Source: Prevotella sp. tf2-5 (GTDB lineage: Bacteria; Bacteroidota; Bacteroidia; Bacteroidales; Bacteroidaceae). From it: a stretch of 64,000 nucleotides of DNA. Both the position numbers and the translations under genes were made by a program. The stretch lies in assembly GCF_900115435.1 (NCBI RefSeq), contig NZ_FOWK01000010.1:62001-126000 (forward strand). The letters run 5' to 3'. A model generated the notes under the pieces. It searched no databases. It worked only from the letters and a program-made list of their open reading frames with translations, and was not told where the DNA came from. Below, piece after piece: positions 1 to 7,931 of this stretch. Positions within the stretch are counted from its first letter, which is position 1, and each line of letters begins with the position of its first letter.

Positions 1-339
1 GACTATGTGGGCATCGCCAGTGGCAGGAACACCCCTGACAAGATGCAGAAAGCGGGGTGGACTATCGAGAAGGCTCCCAATGTGAATGCACCTGTATTCA
101 AGGAGTTTCCTATGACGCTTGAATGCCGTGTAAAGCAGAAAATTGACGAGAGTGAGACCGGCTATTACCTCGTAGCTGAAATCGTGAACATCCTCTGTGA
201 TGAAAAGTATCTGGCAGAAGATGGCAAACCCGATGTGGAGAAGATGAATCTGATCACCTTCGATCCTGTTCATCATACTTACATCCAGCTAGGTAAGTCC
301 GTAGGCAATGCTTTCGCTGACGGCAAGCAATTGAAATAA
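1..339 (+). CDS. Flavin reductase family protein, 3' part only
   Basis: The gene begins before the window; 112 codons are open from the first base to TAA at 337-339. The visible part (SGRNTPDKMQKAGW at the left edge, then FKEFPMTLECRV, then GYYLVAEIVNI) has the pattern of the C-terminal half of FMN-binding flavin reductase/flavoredoxin proteins, in which a split-barrel domain binds flavin and reduces it with NAD(P)H. It probably encodes a cytoplasmic redox enzyme. The flavin-binding N-terminus is out of view, so the family call rests on the tail only. The next gene starts 10 bp downstream on the same strand. Confidence 0.7.
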   Translation, partial: DYVGIASGRNTPDKMQKAGWTIEKAPNVNAPVFKEFPMTLECRVKQKIDESETGYYLVAEIVNILCDEKYLAEDGKPDVEKMNLITFDPVHHTYIQLGKSVGNAFADGKQLK

Positions 340-348
340 AAACGTCAT

Positions 349-1086
349 ATGAAAAAGAAACAGTTCTCAATATTATGCATTGGCCTCATACTGACAGCAT
401 GCGGACAGCAGAACAAAAATGAAACGACAATGGACTTCACAGATGATGTTCAGACAGCACTCGCCGACAGCGGGCGCATTGATTTAAACAGCCTTCAATG
501 GACAAGGGAACCAAAGGGCTATGAGGTGAAGGACGACACAATCCTTATCACCACCGCACCAAAGACCGACCTCTGGCAGCGCACTTACTATCACTTCCAG
601 AACGACAATGCACCTGTATTGCAGATGAAGACCCGCGAGAAGTTTTTCAGCTTCGTGGTGAAGACCGATTTTACAGGCAGTCATCACCGTTTTGACCAGT
701 GTGGCATCGTGATGTATCTCGACAGCGAGAACTGGCTGAAAGGCTCTGTGGAATACGAGAACGACGAGTTCCAACATCTGGGCAGCGTAGTGACGAACAA
801 TGGCTACTCTGACTGGGCCACGACGGCCATCCCCGCTAATGTGAAAACCATGTGGTATAGATTCTCCCGCCGCGAGGATGACTACTGCATCGAGTGCTCT
901 TCCGACGGACAGGCATTCAGCCAGATGCGTGTCTGCCACATACCTGTAGCCGCCGATGAAATCAGCTTCGGCATTTATGCCTGCTCGCCCGAAGAGTCAT
1001 CCTTTACAGCCATATTCTCCGATATGAAAATCACCGAATGTGCATGGAAGGCTCACGACGGCCAGCTGCCAGACGAGAACATGTAA
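349..1086 (+). CDS. DUF1349-type lipoprotein (concanavalin A-like fold)
   Basis: A 245-residue protein with a lipoprotein signal: a basic start, a hydrophobic stretch and the lipobox LTAC with Cys18. It is therefore expected to be anchored in a membrane on the periplasmic or outer face. Residues about 45-230 (LQWTREPKGYEV, FQNDNAPVLQMKT, QCGIVMYLDSENWLKGSVEYEN, ADEISFGIYACSP) match the DUF1349 family, which has a lectin-like beta-sandwich. Members are called regulation-of-enolase-like, but no biochemical role is established. It abuts the next gene (stop TAA then ATG) and probably belongs to the same transcript as the flavin reductase. Confidence 0.8.
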   Translation: MKKKQFSILCIGLILTACGQQNKNETTMDFTDDVQTALADSGRIDLNSLQWTREPKGYEVKDDTILITTAPKTDLWQRTYYHFQNDNAPVLQMKTREKFFSFVVKTDFTGSHHRFDQCGIVMYLDSENWLKGSVEYENDEFQHLGSVVTNNGYSDWATTAIPANVKTMWYRFSRREDDYCIECSSDGQAFSQMRVCHIPVAADEISFGIYACSPEESSFTAIFSDMKITECAWKAHDGQLPDENM

Positions 1087-1356
1087 ATGACTAACAACGT
1101 ATTTCCATATTATCTGATATTTATTAATATCGTTACATTTCTCGTGTACGGTATTGATAAGTGGAAAGCGAAGCAAGGAAGCTGGCGCATATCGGAAGCA
1201 ACTTTGCTGATGCTTGCAGTCATCGGAGGCACTATCGGTGCTTTGCTGGGCATGCAAGTGTGGCGCCACAAGACGATGCACAAGAAGTTCAAGTATGGAC
1301 TTCCACTGATTCTGTTGGCACAGATTGCCCTCATATATTTGATAAGCAACAATTAA
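1087..1356 (+). CDS. DUF1294 small membrane protein
   Basis: This 89-residue integral membrane protein has about three hydrophobic segments (residues 7-20, 38-55, 72-86). The family hallmarks are present: DKWKAKQGSWRISE after the first segment, GGTIGALLGM, and the basic motif WRHKTMHKKFKYG. DUF1294 proteins are short inner-membrane proteins of unknown function, sometimes fused to a cold-shock domain, which is absent here. The start codon follows the previous stop directly, so translation is probably coupled. Confidence 0.85.
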   Translation: MTNNVFPYYLIFINIVTFLVYGIDKWKAKQGSWRISEATLLMLAVIGGTIGALLGMQVWRHKTMHKKFKYGLPLILLAQIALIYLISNN

Positions 1357-1363
1357 GGATTCC

Positions 1364-2113
1364 ATGACGCTGACCTACATCTTCCATAGTGGTTTTGTGC
1401 TCGAAACGGAGCAGTCCATCCTGGTATTCGACTACTGGCTTGATCCCAGTGGTGTGATGGACAGCGTGATACAGAGCGAGAAGCCCATGTATGTCTTCTC
1501 CAGCCACTTCCATGAAGACCACTTTACGAAGGATATCTTTGAGTGGAAGAAGCAGCGTGAGGGTGTCACCTACATTCTCTCCAAGGACATCTACAAACAT
1601 CGGAGAGCCAGCAAGGAGGATGCTGACGTATGGTTGGCAAAAGGTGGTATATGGTCTGACGATACCATATCCGTATGGGCATTAGGCAGCACAGACAGCG
1701 GCGTGTCGTGGATTGTTGAGACCGAAGGTAAACGTATCTTTCATGCGGGCGACCTGAACAACTGGTATGCCAAGTTCCTGACGGACGACAATCCTGATCA
1801 GCAGCGATACAGCTTTGAGATGGAAGAGACGTTCAACCCGATAGCTCACGAGAAGCAATTCCTTGGCGAATTGAAGGACATCCGCAAGGTCGCCGATAGT
1901 TTCGATGTGGTGATGTTTCCCATAGATGGACGTGTCGGCAACGGCTATACCCTTGGTGGCCGGCAATTCATCGAGCGGTTCAAAGTCGGACTGTTCGTCC
2001 CTATGCACTTCACTACAGGCTTTGAATCCTCTTGGCGTATGAAGGAATTTACGGATGAAAAGAACATTACTTTCTGGGAAATCAACAGGGAAGGAGAAAC
2101 TATTGAAATCTGA
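1364..2113 (+). CDS. MBL-fold metallo-hydrolase
   Basis: A 249-residue metallo-beta-lactamase-fold protein without a signal peptide. The metal-binding HxHxDH motif appears as SSHFHEDHF (about residues 47-55). Further ligands of the family are visible as FHAGDLNNW (about 128-136) and PMHFTTG near residue 220. The sequence is of the short UlaG/RNase Z-like type with no extra domain. The substrate cannot be told from the sequence. It is separated by only 7 bp from the DUF1294 gene and is likely the last gene of that run. Confidence 0.85.
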   Translation: MTLTYIFHSGFVLETEQSILVFDYWLDPSGVMDSVIQSEKPMYVFSSHFHEDHFTKDIFEWKKQREGVTYILSKDIYKHRRASKEDADVWLAKGGIWSDDTISVWALGSTDSGVSWIVETEGKRIFHAGDLNNWYAKFLTDDNPDQQRYSFEMEETFNPIAHEKQFLGELKDIRKVADSFDVVMFPIDGRVGNGYTLGGRQFIERFKVGLFVPMHFTTGFESSWRMKEFTDEKNITFWEINREGETIEI

Positions 2114-2172
2114 GTGCAACTTTTTGCCTCACTCTAACGTCTAACAGATAGAAACTTTTAAAGAAAACGATT

Positions 2173-2490
2173 ATGATACTATCAACAACCCCACAGATTG
2201 AAGGTCACACCATCCGCGAGTATAAGGGTATTGTGACAGGTGAAACGATTATTGGTGCTAATATGTTCAAGGACTTGTTTGCTGGCATCCGCGACATCGT
2301 AGGTGGTCGAGCAGGTGCTTATGAAAAGGTGCTTTCCGAAGCCAAGGACGCCTCCATGCAGGAGATGATGCAGCGTGCTCAGGCTCTTGGAGCCAATGCC
2401 ATCGTAGGAATCGACATCGACTATGAGACCGTCGGAGCTAAAGGCTCAATGCTGATGGTTGCCACCAGCGGAACGGCTGTTGTCATCTAA
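2173..2490 (+). CDS. YbjQ/UPF0145 family protein
   Basis: A 105-residue protein of the YbjQ (UPF0145) family. The visible signature is [19 protein letters not shown], then a helix with [31 protein letters not shown], then a C-terminal strand ending in ATSGTAVVI. Members form pentameric assemblies and have been linked to heavy-metal binding, but their cellular role is unclear. The length equals the family norm. The 60-bp gap upstream holds no clear TAnnTTTG promoter. Confidence 0.9.
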   Translation: MILSTTPQIEGHTIREYKGIVTGETIIGANMFKDLFAGIRDIVGGRAGAYEKVLSEAKDASMQEMMQRAQALGANAIVGIDIDYETVGAKGSMLMVATSGTAVVI

Positions 2491-2516
2491 ATTTTTTAAA
2501 TATTAGATGAGAACGC

Positions 2517-2524
2517 TAGCTTTG
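2517..2524 (+). promoter_or_regulatory. Promoter -7 element for carbonic anhydrase
   Basis: TAGCTTTG matches the Bacteroidetes consensus TAnnTTTG and lies 25 bp before the ATG at 2550. This supports the ATG at 2550 over the upstream in-frame TTG at 2538, which would fall almost on the transcription start. Confidence 0.6.
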
Positions 2525-2549
2525 CAACAGTTTTATTTTGTTTTATGAT

Positions 2550-3095
2550 ATGATAGACCAGATTATTGATTACAATAAGGAGTTTGTAGCTCAGAAGGGC
2601 TACGAGAAGTATCTGACCGACAAGTACCCCGACAAGAAGTTGGCGGTCCTTTCTTGTATGGACACCAGACTGACCGAACTGCTCCCTGCTGCCCTCGGTC
2701 TGAAGAACGGTGATGCCAAGATTATCAAGAATGCCGGTGGCTTGGTGATTTCCGCTTTTGACTCTGCCATGCGTAGCTTGATAGTAGCCATCTATGAGCT
2801 AGGTGTGGAGGAAATTATGGTGGTGGCTCACTCGCACTGCGGAGCCTGTCACATGAGCTACGACCACTTCCACCATGAGATGATTGCCCGTGGCGTGACT
2901 GACGAGACGCTTGACATCATCCGCAAGTGTGGCATCGACCTCGACCAGTGGTTAGAGGGCTTTAAGGACACACCGACTTCTGTCCGCAAGACCGTTGAGA
3001 CCATCAAGACCCATCCGCTGGTGCCGAAGGATATCGTGGTTCGTGGGTTTATCATTGATTCAGAGACGGGAACATTGGAAGAGATTAAAGGGTGA
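2550..3095 (+). CDS. Beta-class carbonic anhydrase
   Basis: Converts CO2 and water to bicarbonate with a zinc ion. The beta-class ligands are visible: SCMDTRL (Cys36, with the Asp/Arg dyad) and AHSHCGAC (His about 94, Cys about 97). The protein has 181 residues from the ATG chosen here; a TTG 12 bp upstream would add four residues but is disfavoured by the promoter position. No signal peptide is present, so it is cytoplasmic. In CO2-fixing gut Bacteroidales such enzymes supply bicarbonate for carboxylation reactions. It stands alone, followed by a repeat island. Confidence 0.92.
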   Translation: MIDQIIDYNKEFVAQKGYEKYLTDKYPDKKLAVLSCMDTRLTELLPAALGLKNGDAKIIKNAGGLVISAFDSAMRSLIVAIYELGVEEIMVVAHSHCGACHMSYDHFHHEMIARGVTDETLDIIRKCGIDLDQWLEGFKDTPTSVRKTVETIKTHPLVPKDIVVRGFIIDSETGTLEEIKG

Positions 3096-3099
3096 TGAG

Positions 3100-3248
3100 T
3101 TGGAGGTTAGTGGGAGGTTCAGATAACTGTTATATGTATGTTATATGTTTGAGCAACATCTAACATACGTCAATCCCTCTGTACGTCGGCATTAGAGACC
3201 CATCATGTTATAAGGTTATATGTTTTTCGAAAATACATATAAATCAGT
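3100..3248 (+). repeat. Repeat island 1, word block with conserved box
   Basis: Left part of a 500-bp non-coding island. It holds near-repeats of GTTATATG and GGAGGTT. An inverted copy of the first word (CATCTAACATA) is followed by a box, CCCTCTGTACGTCGGCATT (3175-3193), and then the word again as GGTTATATG. The same arrangement of word, inverted word, box and word, with different words but a similar box, occurs at 23449-23556 and 54148-54228. No gene is seen. Confidence 0.6.
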
Positions 3249-3578
3249 TACCGACTGATCCCTGTTTTGTTACCGACTGAGGTCCACTTTCCTACCGATT
3301 AAAGCCCACTTTCCTACCGATTAAAGCCCTTAATCGGGTCAATTAAAGCCTCCATTTGCTTAAGATATCGTTCATCACTTGTTCCGATACCTTCTATGGG
3401 GGTATTAAGATACCTCCCATGAGTGTTGGGATGCATCCCCAAGGGGGTATAGAAGGCATCCCCAAGACCCTTGGGGATTATTCCCAAGCCCCACGGAGGC
3501 GGCACCTTCACCCCACGGAGGCGGCACCTTCACCCCACGGAGGCGGCACCTACACCCCTCGGAGGCGGCACCTTCGCC
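3249..3578 (+). repeat. Repeat island 1: fifteen units in strict 22-bp phase
   Basis: Cut into 22-mers from 3249, the whole stretch stays in phase to 3578. Units 1-4 begin TACCGA, units 4-5 share TTAAAGCC at the same columns, units 6-9 carry GATA or GAT at columns 5-10, and units 12-15 (from 3491) are near-identical with core GGAGGCGGCACCTTC. Adjacent units resemble each other while distant ones do not, like a minisatellite that drifts along its length. As 22 is not a multiple of 3, it is not a protein repeat. The 12-mer GGCGGCACCTTC recurs inverted at 54508-54519. Confidence 0.85.
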
Positions 3579-3617
3579 CTAAAAATGTTCCATCAAAAAT
3601 TGACGCTCTGAAAAAGT

Positions 3618-3652
3618 AAAAGTCCCGTAATCTCTTGGATTACAGGACTTTT
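3618..3652 (-). terminator. Terminator of tRNA-His
   Basis: On the minus strand AAAAGTCC and GTAATC pair with GATTAC and GGACTTTT around a short loop, and the stem is followed by a T-rich stretch. It lies six bases beyond the CCA end of tRNA-His. Confidence 0.8.
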
Positions 3653-3657
3653 CTTCT

Positions 3658-3735
3658 TGGGGTGCCCGGACGGACTCGAACCGTCGACATTCAGAACCAC
3701 AATCTGACGCTCTAACCAACTGAACTACGGGCACC
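3658..3735 (-). tRNA. tRNA-His (GTG anticodon)
   Basis: Read on the minus strand, this folds as a cloverleaf. Acceptor GTGCCCG pairs with CGGGCAC, the anticodon loop is TTGTGGT with GTG at 34-36, and the T-arm is GACGG-TTCGAGT-CCGTC. An extra 5' G faces C73, the G-1 identity element of histidine tRNA. The 3' CCA is encoded. It has its own promoter at 3765-3772 and terminator at 3618-3652. Confidence 0.97.
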
Positions 3736-3764
3736 ATCGTGCACTTTCTTTCGAAAAGCGAGTG

Positions 3765-3772
3765 CAAAGGTA
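3765..3772 (-). promoter_or_regulatory. Promoter -7 element for tRNA-His
   Basis: TACCTTTG on the minus strand, 29 bases before the mature 5' end of tRNA-His. Confidence 0.65.
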
Positions 3773-3824
3773 CGGGAATTATTCGAAATTACCAAATAAT
3801 TCCCATACTTTTTGCAGATTTTCT

Positions 3825-4220
3825 TTACTTAGCAGGCTGAGCAGGTGCTTTTGGAGCATCTGCGGGGGCATTGTTGTCTGTCTTAGGTGCGGCAGGAGCG
3901 GCAGCATCCTTCGTCTGGCTGGCTCCGAAGCCTGGCAGGTTGTTAGGATTGGTGGCAGGAGCCTGATAGTTTTCCATAACAGAACCCTCTGTACTTGCAG
4001 TGGGGGCTACCCATGCGCAAACAACACTGAAGAGCACCATAGCGAAAGCAAGTCCCCATGTTGCTTTTTCCACGAAATCAGTAGTCTTGCGAACACCGCC
4101 AATTTGGTTATAGGAGGCGAAGCTGGATGACAGACCGCCACCCTTAGACTCTTGAATCAGCACGATACCGATCATCAGTATGGCTGCAATCACAATAAGA
4201 ATTACAAATAATGTGTACAT
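3825..4220 (-). CDS. secG: Protein translocase subunit SecG
   Basis: Small subunit of the SecYEG translocon. Two membrane segments (residues about 3-23 and 55-75) flank the conserved cytoplasmic loop QESKGGGLSSSF. An Ala/Pro-rich hydrophilic tail of about 50 residues follows, as is common in Bacteroidetes SecG. The total is 131 residues. It is the last gene of the sigma-54 regulator/lptE/TPR/secG cluster, which is conserved in Bacteroidales and links secretion with outer-membrane assembly. Confidence 0.95.
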   Translation of the reverse strand: MYTLFVILIVIAAILMIGIVLIQESKGGGLSSSFASYNQIGGVRKTTDFVEKATWGLAFAMVLFSVVCAWVAPTASTEGSVMENYQAPATNPNNLPGFGASQTKDAAAPAAPKTDNNAPADAPKAPAQPAK

Positions 4221-4226
4221 AATCTT

Positions 4227-4254
4227 TGATTTTTTAATTATTTAATTTTGAATT
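4227..4254. repeat. Degenerate 7-bp array between secG and TPR gene
   Basis: Four 7-mers of the type TTAATTA/TTTAATT fill the gap between the secG start and the stop codon of the upstream gene, and supply that TAA (4234-4236). It is a weak member of the 7-bp class described in the findings. Confidence 0.45.
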
Positions 4255-4995
4255 TTTCTTGCTGTTTATTATTAGTTTCTCCAGGAATCGTATCTGGTCG
4301 GCAAAGTATGCGTTTTTCTCAGGGAAATTGGTACTGAGTCGTTGGATGATGTCAAGTGCCTTCTCGTAGCGTCCCTGTTTGATATAGATACGTGCCAGTG
4401 TCTCTGTGAAGTATTCCTCCTCAGCGGGTCCATCCTCGAGGATGGGAGCCTCTACCGGCTTTTCCTCGTCTTTCAGTTCGTTGAGTAGGATACGTCCTTG
4501 TTCTTCTTGTAGGAAGTGGTCTATGAGGTCTTGTCCTTGCATCTGTGGTGTCTCCTCAACGGACTTATCTTCCTCGTTCTCCAGCAGATAGGCGACATAG
4601 TCGACAGTAGCATCTTTTGGTGTAGGACGTCGTTTCTCTTTTTTCTCCTCAGGCTCATCTACGGGGATGGAGTCAAGGAAAGTATCGATGAGTGCCATCG
4701 TGCGGTTTTCTGAGCTTTCAGCTTTGATTTTTGAGCTTTGAGCTTCCCGTTTGTCAGCTTGGAGCTGATAGTGGGCTGCTTCTACCAAATCGAAGAGTTT
4801 TCTGCGGTCTGTGATATAGATTGCCGCACGGCGTAGCTCTTCATCGAAGGTGGGGTCGTGGAGCAGGTAGAGGTTCTGGAGCATCAGTAGACGTACTGTT
4901 TGGAAGTAGGGATGTAGCGCCAATTGAGATCGCAACTCATACAATGTGTCGCGGTCCATCTGTTCTGGGTGGTTTATCAACTCTACTAAGTCCAT
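4234..4995 (-). CDS. TPR-like protein between lptE and secG
   Basis: A cytoplasmic protein of 253 residues with no signal peptide. Two helical pieces are visible. The first is an N-terminal part with ELRSQLALHPYFQTVRLLMLQNL. The second is a C-terminal tetratricopeptide-like motif, ETLARIYIKQGRYEKALDIIQRL, followed by FPEKNAYFADQIRFLEKLI. A low-complexity charged linker joins them. The start is taken at MDLVEL (4995), 11 bp after the lptE stop; a longer frame would overlap lptE. A 7-bp repeat array (4711-4745) is embedded in frame in the linker. Its place next to lptE and secG suggests a role in envelope biogenesis, but the function is unknown. Confidence 0.85.
   Translation of the reverse strand: MDLVELINHPEQMDRDTLYELRSQLALHPYFQTVRLLMLQNLYLLHDPTFDEELRRAAIYITDRRKLFDLVEAAHYQLQADKREAQSSKIKAESSENRTMALIDTFLDSIPVDEPEEKKEKRRPTPKDATVDYVAYLLENEEDKSVEETPQMQGQDLIDHFLQEEQGRILLNELKDEEKPVEAPILEDGPAEEEYFTETLARIYIKQGRYEKALDIIQRLSTNFPEKNAYFADQIRFLEKLIINSKKNSKLNN
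4711..4745. repeat. 7-bp array inside the TPR gene
   Basis: Five 7-mers, on the minus strand mostly AAGCTCA, lie in frame within the linker of the TPR protein and encode the run AQSSKIKAESS. 35 bp is not a multiple of 3, so the flanking bases complete the frame. Confidence 0.75.
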
Positions 4996-5006
4996 TTCTT
5001 TTGTTA

Positions 5007-5528
5007 TTACCAGTTCGCTACTGTGGCATTGAATATCTGTTCGCACAGGTCCTTGACCATTTGTGACACCAGTTCCTCCTGGACAGAGTTCAGTGATCGT
5101 GTGGTCTCATATGTCGAAGTCGCCGTAAACTGACGCTCGAAGTCCTCGTTGTGGTTGACGTTATTGGTGAAACGCACGTTGACGGTTATAGAGAGCTCTG
5201 TCTGTGCGGAGTATCCCTCAGCCGATACAGACTTGTTACGCTGTTGGTATTGCGTAATCTCACCCTCTATTTTCAAGTCGCCGTTACGTCGTACCTGTTC
5301 CAGACGGGTGTGGTTGGCGAACTCATCCTTGAGTTGGTTGTTGAACATCGGTCCCATGGGACCCCATACGTAGCTGGAACGAATAGGGAACTCTGCGATC
5401 TGGATCGTCTTCGTCTTGGAATAGTCGATGCTTGCTCCGTTGAATTTGTAACTGACGGAGCATGCCGACAACAGCAGGGCTGTCATCAGACAAAACCAGA
5501 TATGCCGTATGTTATTTGTCCAGTCCAT
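5007..5528 (-). CDS. lptE: LptE family lipoprotein (LPS assembly)
   Basis: Probable plug lipoprotein that partners LptD in placing lipopolysaccharide in the outer membrane. It has 173 residues: a hydrophobic signal at 9-22 with lipobox LSAC (Cys23), then the Bacteroidetes LptE pattern VSYKFNGASIDYSKTKTIQI, FNNQLKDEF and GDLKIEGEITQY. The start overlaps the end of the sigma-54 regulator gene by 17 bp, and the next gene follows after 11 bp, so the cluster is almost certainly one operon. The LptE assignment depends on family pattern and context; sequence conservation in this family is low. Confidence 0.85.
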   Translation of the reverse strand: MDWTNNIRHIWFCLMTALLLSACSVSYKFNGASIDYSKTKTIQIAEFPIRSSYVWGPMGPMFNNQLKDEFANHTRLEQVRRNGDLKIEGEITQYQQRNKSVSAEGYSAQTELSITVNVRFTNNVNHNEDFERQFTATSTYETTRSLNSVQEELVSQMVKDLCEQIFNATVANW

Positions 5529-6729
5529 ATTGTTTCAGTCTTCTGTATAAGGTGCGGTCGCTGATACCCAGTTCCAATGCCGCTTTCTTGCGGTTACCGC
5601 CATTACGGTCGAGTGCCTTTTCCAAAGCTTGACGGCTCCATGCGTCGAGGTTGAGGTTCTCAGGTTCCTTGACAGGCTCCACATATTCCTCAGCTATAGC
5701 ATCCTCTAAAGGTGCAGTCGTGGGGATCGTGGGTATTGTAGGGATGGTAGAGGAGGCGGGCACCGTTGTTGAGGGCACTGTCTTCACGTCCTCTATCTGT
5801 TTCTTCAGTGTGCTCATCTCACGGCGCATATCGTTGACATTGCTGCGTAGTTCGAAGAGGATCTTGTATAGAATTTCACGTTCGTTCTCAAAAGAATGGT
5901 CACCATCGTTATGGATGGTGGCAAGCTGGGTCGTCTCTTGATCCTGCGGGATGAAGCGAGCTAATATCTCAGGGGTTATCTGTCGCTCTGTAGAGAGGAT
6001 GGAAATCTGTTCTGTGATATTCTTCAGTTGTCGCACATTTCCAGGCCATTTGTAGCGCATGAGCATCAATTTCGCCTCTTCTGTCAACACGATCTTGTCC
6101 ATACGGTATTTTTCTGCCATCTGCATGGCAAAGAGACGAAATAGCAGTACGATATCCTCACCACGGTCACGTAAGGGTGGTATCTGGATGGGGATGGAGT
6201 TCAGACGGTAGTAGAGATCCTCACGGAAACGTCCTTCGCTGATAGCTTGTCTGATATTGACATTGGTGGCAGCAACGATGCGCACATCCGTCTTACGGAC
6301 TTCTGTGGCTCCTACAGGGATATACTCACCTGTCTCCAGCACACGAAGCAGTCTTGCCTGTGTGGCAAGCGGAAGTTCACCCACTTCATCCAAGAATAAT
6401 GTTCCTTTGTTGGCAACACCAAAATAACCAGGAGAATCGTTAATAGCACCCGTGAAAGAGCCTTTGACATGTCCAAACAGTTCACTGTCGATCGTCCCTT
6501 CAGGGATAGAGCCACAGTTGATGGCGAAATATTTTTCGCGACGGCGAGGAGAATTGTCATGAATGACACGAGGGATAATCTCTTTACCCACACCACTCTC
6601 GCCAACGATGAGCACACTCAAGTCAGTGGGTGCCACTTGTAAGGCGACATCCAGTGCATGGTTCAATGCCTCGCAGTTTCCTACGATATTGTACCGTTGT
6701 TTGATGCTCTGTAGCTCCGAACTCTTCAT
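5512..6729 (-). CDS. Sigma-54-dependent transcriptional activator
   Basis: A 405-residue AAA+ enhancer-binding protein without a receiver or other sensory domain. The AAA+ core (about 15-245) has Walker A GESGVGKE, the sigma-54 contact loop GSFTGA, Walker B GTLFLDEVGELP and the arginine region RFREDLYYRL. A low-complexity Thr/Pro linker (about 300-345) leads to a C-terminal Fis-type helix-turn-helix (ALEKALDRNGGNRKKAALELGISDRTLYRRLKQ in pieces). The missing regulatory domain suggests control by a partner or by its own level. It heads the lptE-TPR-secG operon. Confidence 0.95.
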   Translation of the reverse strand: MKSSELQSIKQRYNIVGNCEALNHALDVALQVAPTDLSVLIVGESGVGKEIIPRVIHDNSPRRREKYFAINCGSIPEGTIDSELFGHVKGSFTGAINDSPGYFGVANKGTLFLDEVGELPLATQARLLRVLETGEYIPVGATEVRKTDVRIVAATNVNIRQAISEGRFREDLYYRLNSIPIQIPPLRDRGEDIVLLFRLFAMQMAEKYRMDKIVLTEEAKLMLMRYKWPGNVRQLKNITEQISILSTERQITPEILARFIPQDQETTQLATIHNDGDHSFENEREILYKILFELRSNVNDMRREMSTLKKQIEDVKTVPSTTVPASSTIPTIPTIPTTAPLEDAIAEEYVEPVKEPENLNLDAWSRQALEKALDRNGGNRKKAALELGISDRTLYRRLKQYGLDK

Positions 6730-6737
6730 TCAGCCTG

Positions 6738-6745
6738 CAAAGGTA
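6738..6745 (-). promoter_or_regulatory. Promoter -7 element for the sigma-54 activator operon
   Basis: TACCTTTG on the minus strand, with eight bases between it and the ATG at 6729. The 5' leader would be only a few bases long. Confidence 0.65.
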
Positions 6746-6784
6746 CGAAGAAAATCTGACATATTGGCATACTTTGGCAGAAAT

Positions 6785-7891
6785 TTAACTCTGCTGTTCT
6801 TTTGCCTTTGGGATGGCGAAGCGTACTTTCTCGCTGTCATCACGTTTCTCGTGGAAAAGTTTGGGTAGCGGATTCGTCAATGGCTCGTCATAGTTCTTGC
6901 GGTTGCGGAACACGTCGATAGCCGTATAGATAGCCTGACGGAAAGAGTTCTCGTCAGCCTTTCCCTGCCCTGCGATATCATAAGCCGTCCCATGATCCGG
7001 TGAGGTCCTTACGATAGGAAGTCCTGCCGTAAAATTAACACCACTCTCCAAGGCGATAGTCTTGAAAGGAGCCAGTCCCTGGTCGTGATACATGGCAAGT
7101 ACACCGTCGAAATAGTCGTAAGTGTTACTGCCGAAGAAACCGTCAGCAGGGTAGGGACCAAACGCTTGGATACCCTGTTTCTCCAGTTCTTCGATGGCAG
7201 GTATAATCACCTCTTTCTCTTCTGAGCCCAATAGTCCGTCATCTCCGGCATGAGGGTTCAATGAGAGCACGGCAATGCGAGGATTGGAGATACGGAAGTC
7301 ACGTTTCAGGCTTTTGTGGAAGATTGTCGCCTTCTCCATGATAGCCTCTTTGGTAATTGCCTTGGAGACCTCTTTGATAGGTAGGTGTGTCGTGACTAGT
7401 GCCACCCGCAGACTCTCATTCATCAAAATCATCAGTGCTTTGTTACCATCTCCCACACTAGTCTCGATATACTCTGTATGACCAGGGAAGTGAAAACCAG
7501 GACTCTGAATCGTCGCCTTGTTGATGGGTGCTGTCACGAGAACATCATACAGTCCAGCGCGAAAATCCGTCATAGCACGGTCGAGAGCCTTGAAGGCAGC
7601 CTGTCCAGCCTCTGCGGAAGGTTGTCCGAGTTCCACCTTCGTTTCCTCATCGAAGCAAGCGAGGAGGTTTAGTTTGCCATCACGAGCATCCTCTGCCTTA
7701 TTGATAATACTGTAGTTCGTCTCCAGGTTAAGCGCCTTACGATGGTAGGCGGCAATTTTGGGCGAGCCATAGATGATAGGAGTGCAAAGCTCTAGCATAG
7801 CAGGGTCGGAGAATGTCTTGAGAATCACCTCATAGCCGACACCGTTGGTATCTCCTTGCGTGATAGCCACGCGAATCATTTTTTCTTCCAT
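6785..7891 (-). CDS. pdxA: 4-hydroxythreonine-4-phosphate dehydrogenase
   Basis: Oxidises 4-phosphohydroxy-L-threonine with NAD+ in pyridoxal phosphate synthesis. The 368-residue sequence has the PdxA features: ITQGDTNGVGYEVILK at the start, APINKATIQSPGFHFPGHTEY near 140 (substrate and metal His), and AMYHDQGLAPFK and TSPDHGTAYDIAG towards the end. The length equals the family norm. It is about 37 bp downstream of rlmN on the same strand, with an 8-bp array filling the gap. Confidence 0.95.
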   Translation of the reverse strand: MEEKMIRVAITQGDTNGVGYEVILKTFSDPAMLELCTPIIYGSPKIAAYHRKALNLETNYSIINKAEDARDGKLNLLACFDEETKVELGQPSAEAGQAAFKALDRAMTDFRAGLYDVLVTAPINKATIQSPGFHFPGHTEYIETSVGDGNKALMILMNESLRVALVTTHLPIKEVSKAITKEAIMEKATIFHKSLKRDFRISNPRIAVLSLNPHAGDDGLLGSEEKEVIIPAIEELEKQGIQAFGPYPADGFFGSNTYDYFDGVLAMYHDQGLAPFKTIALESGVNFTAGLPIVRTSPDHGTAYDIAGQGKADENSFRQAIYTAIDVFRNRKNYDEPLTNPLPKLFHEKRDDSEKVRFAIPKAKEQQS

Positions 7892-7899
7892 ATTTTTTT

Positions 7900-7931
7900 A
7901 TTTCGAGATTTCGTTATTTCAAGTTCGATTA
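7900..7931. repeat. 8-bp array between rlmN and pdxA
   Basis: Four 8-mers of the type ATTTCGAG/ATTTCGTT fill the gap from the rlmN stop codon (TAA, complement of 7929-7931) to just before the pdxA start at 7891. Confidence 0.65.

Noticed and set aside
3249..3578. CRISPR array
   Set aside because: Units are contiguous with no unique spacers, units drift in sequence, and no cas gene is present in the window.
3314..3619. Short open frames inside repeat island 1
   Set aside because: They translate the 22-bp units out of phase with any codon period and have no ribosome-binding or family signal.
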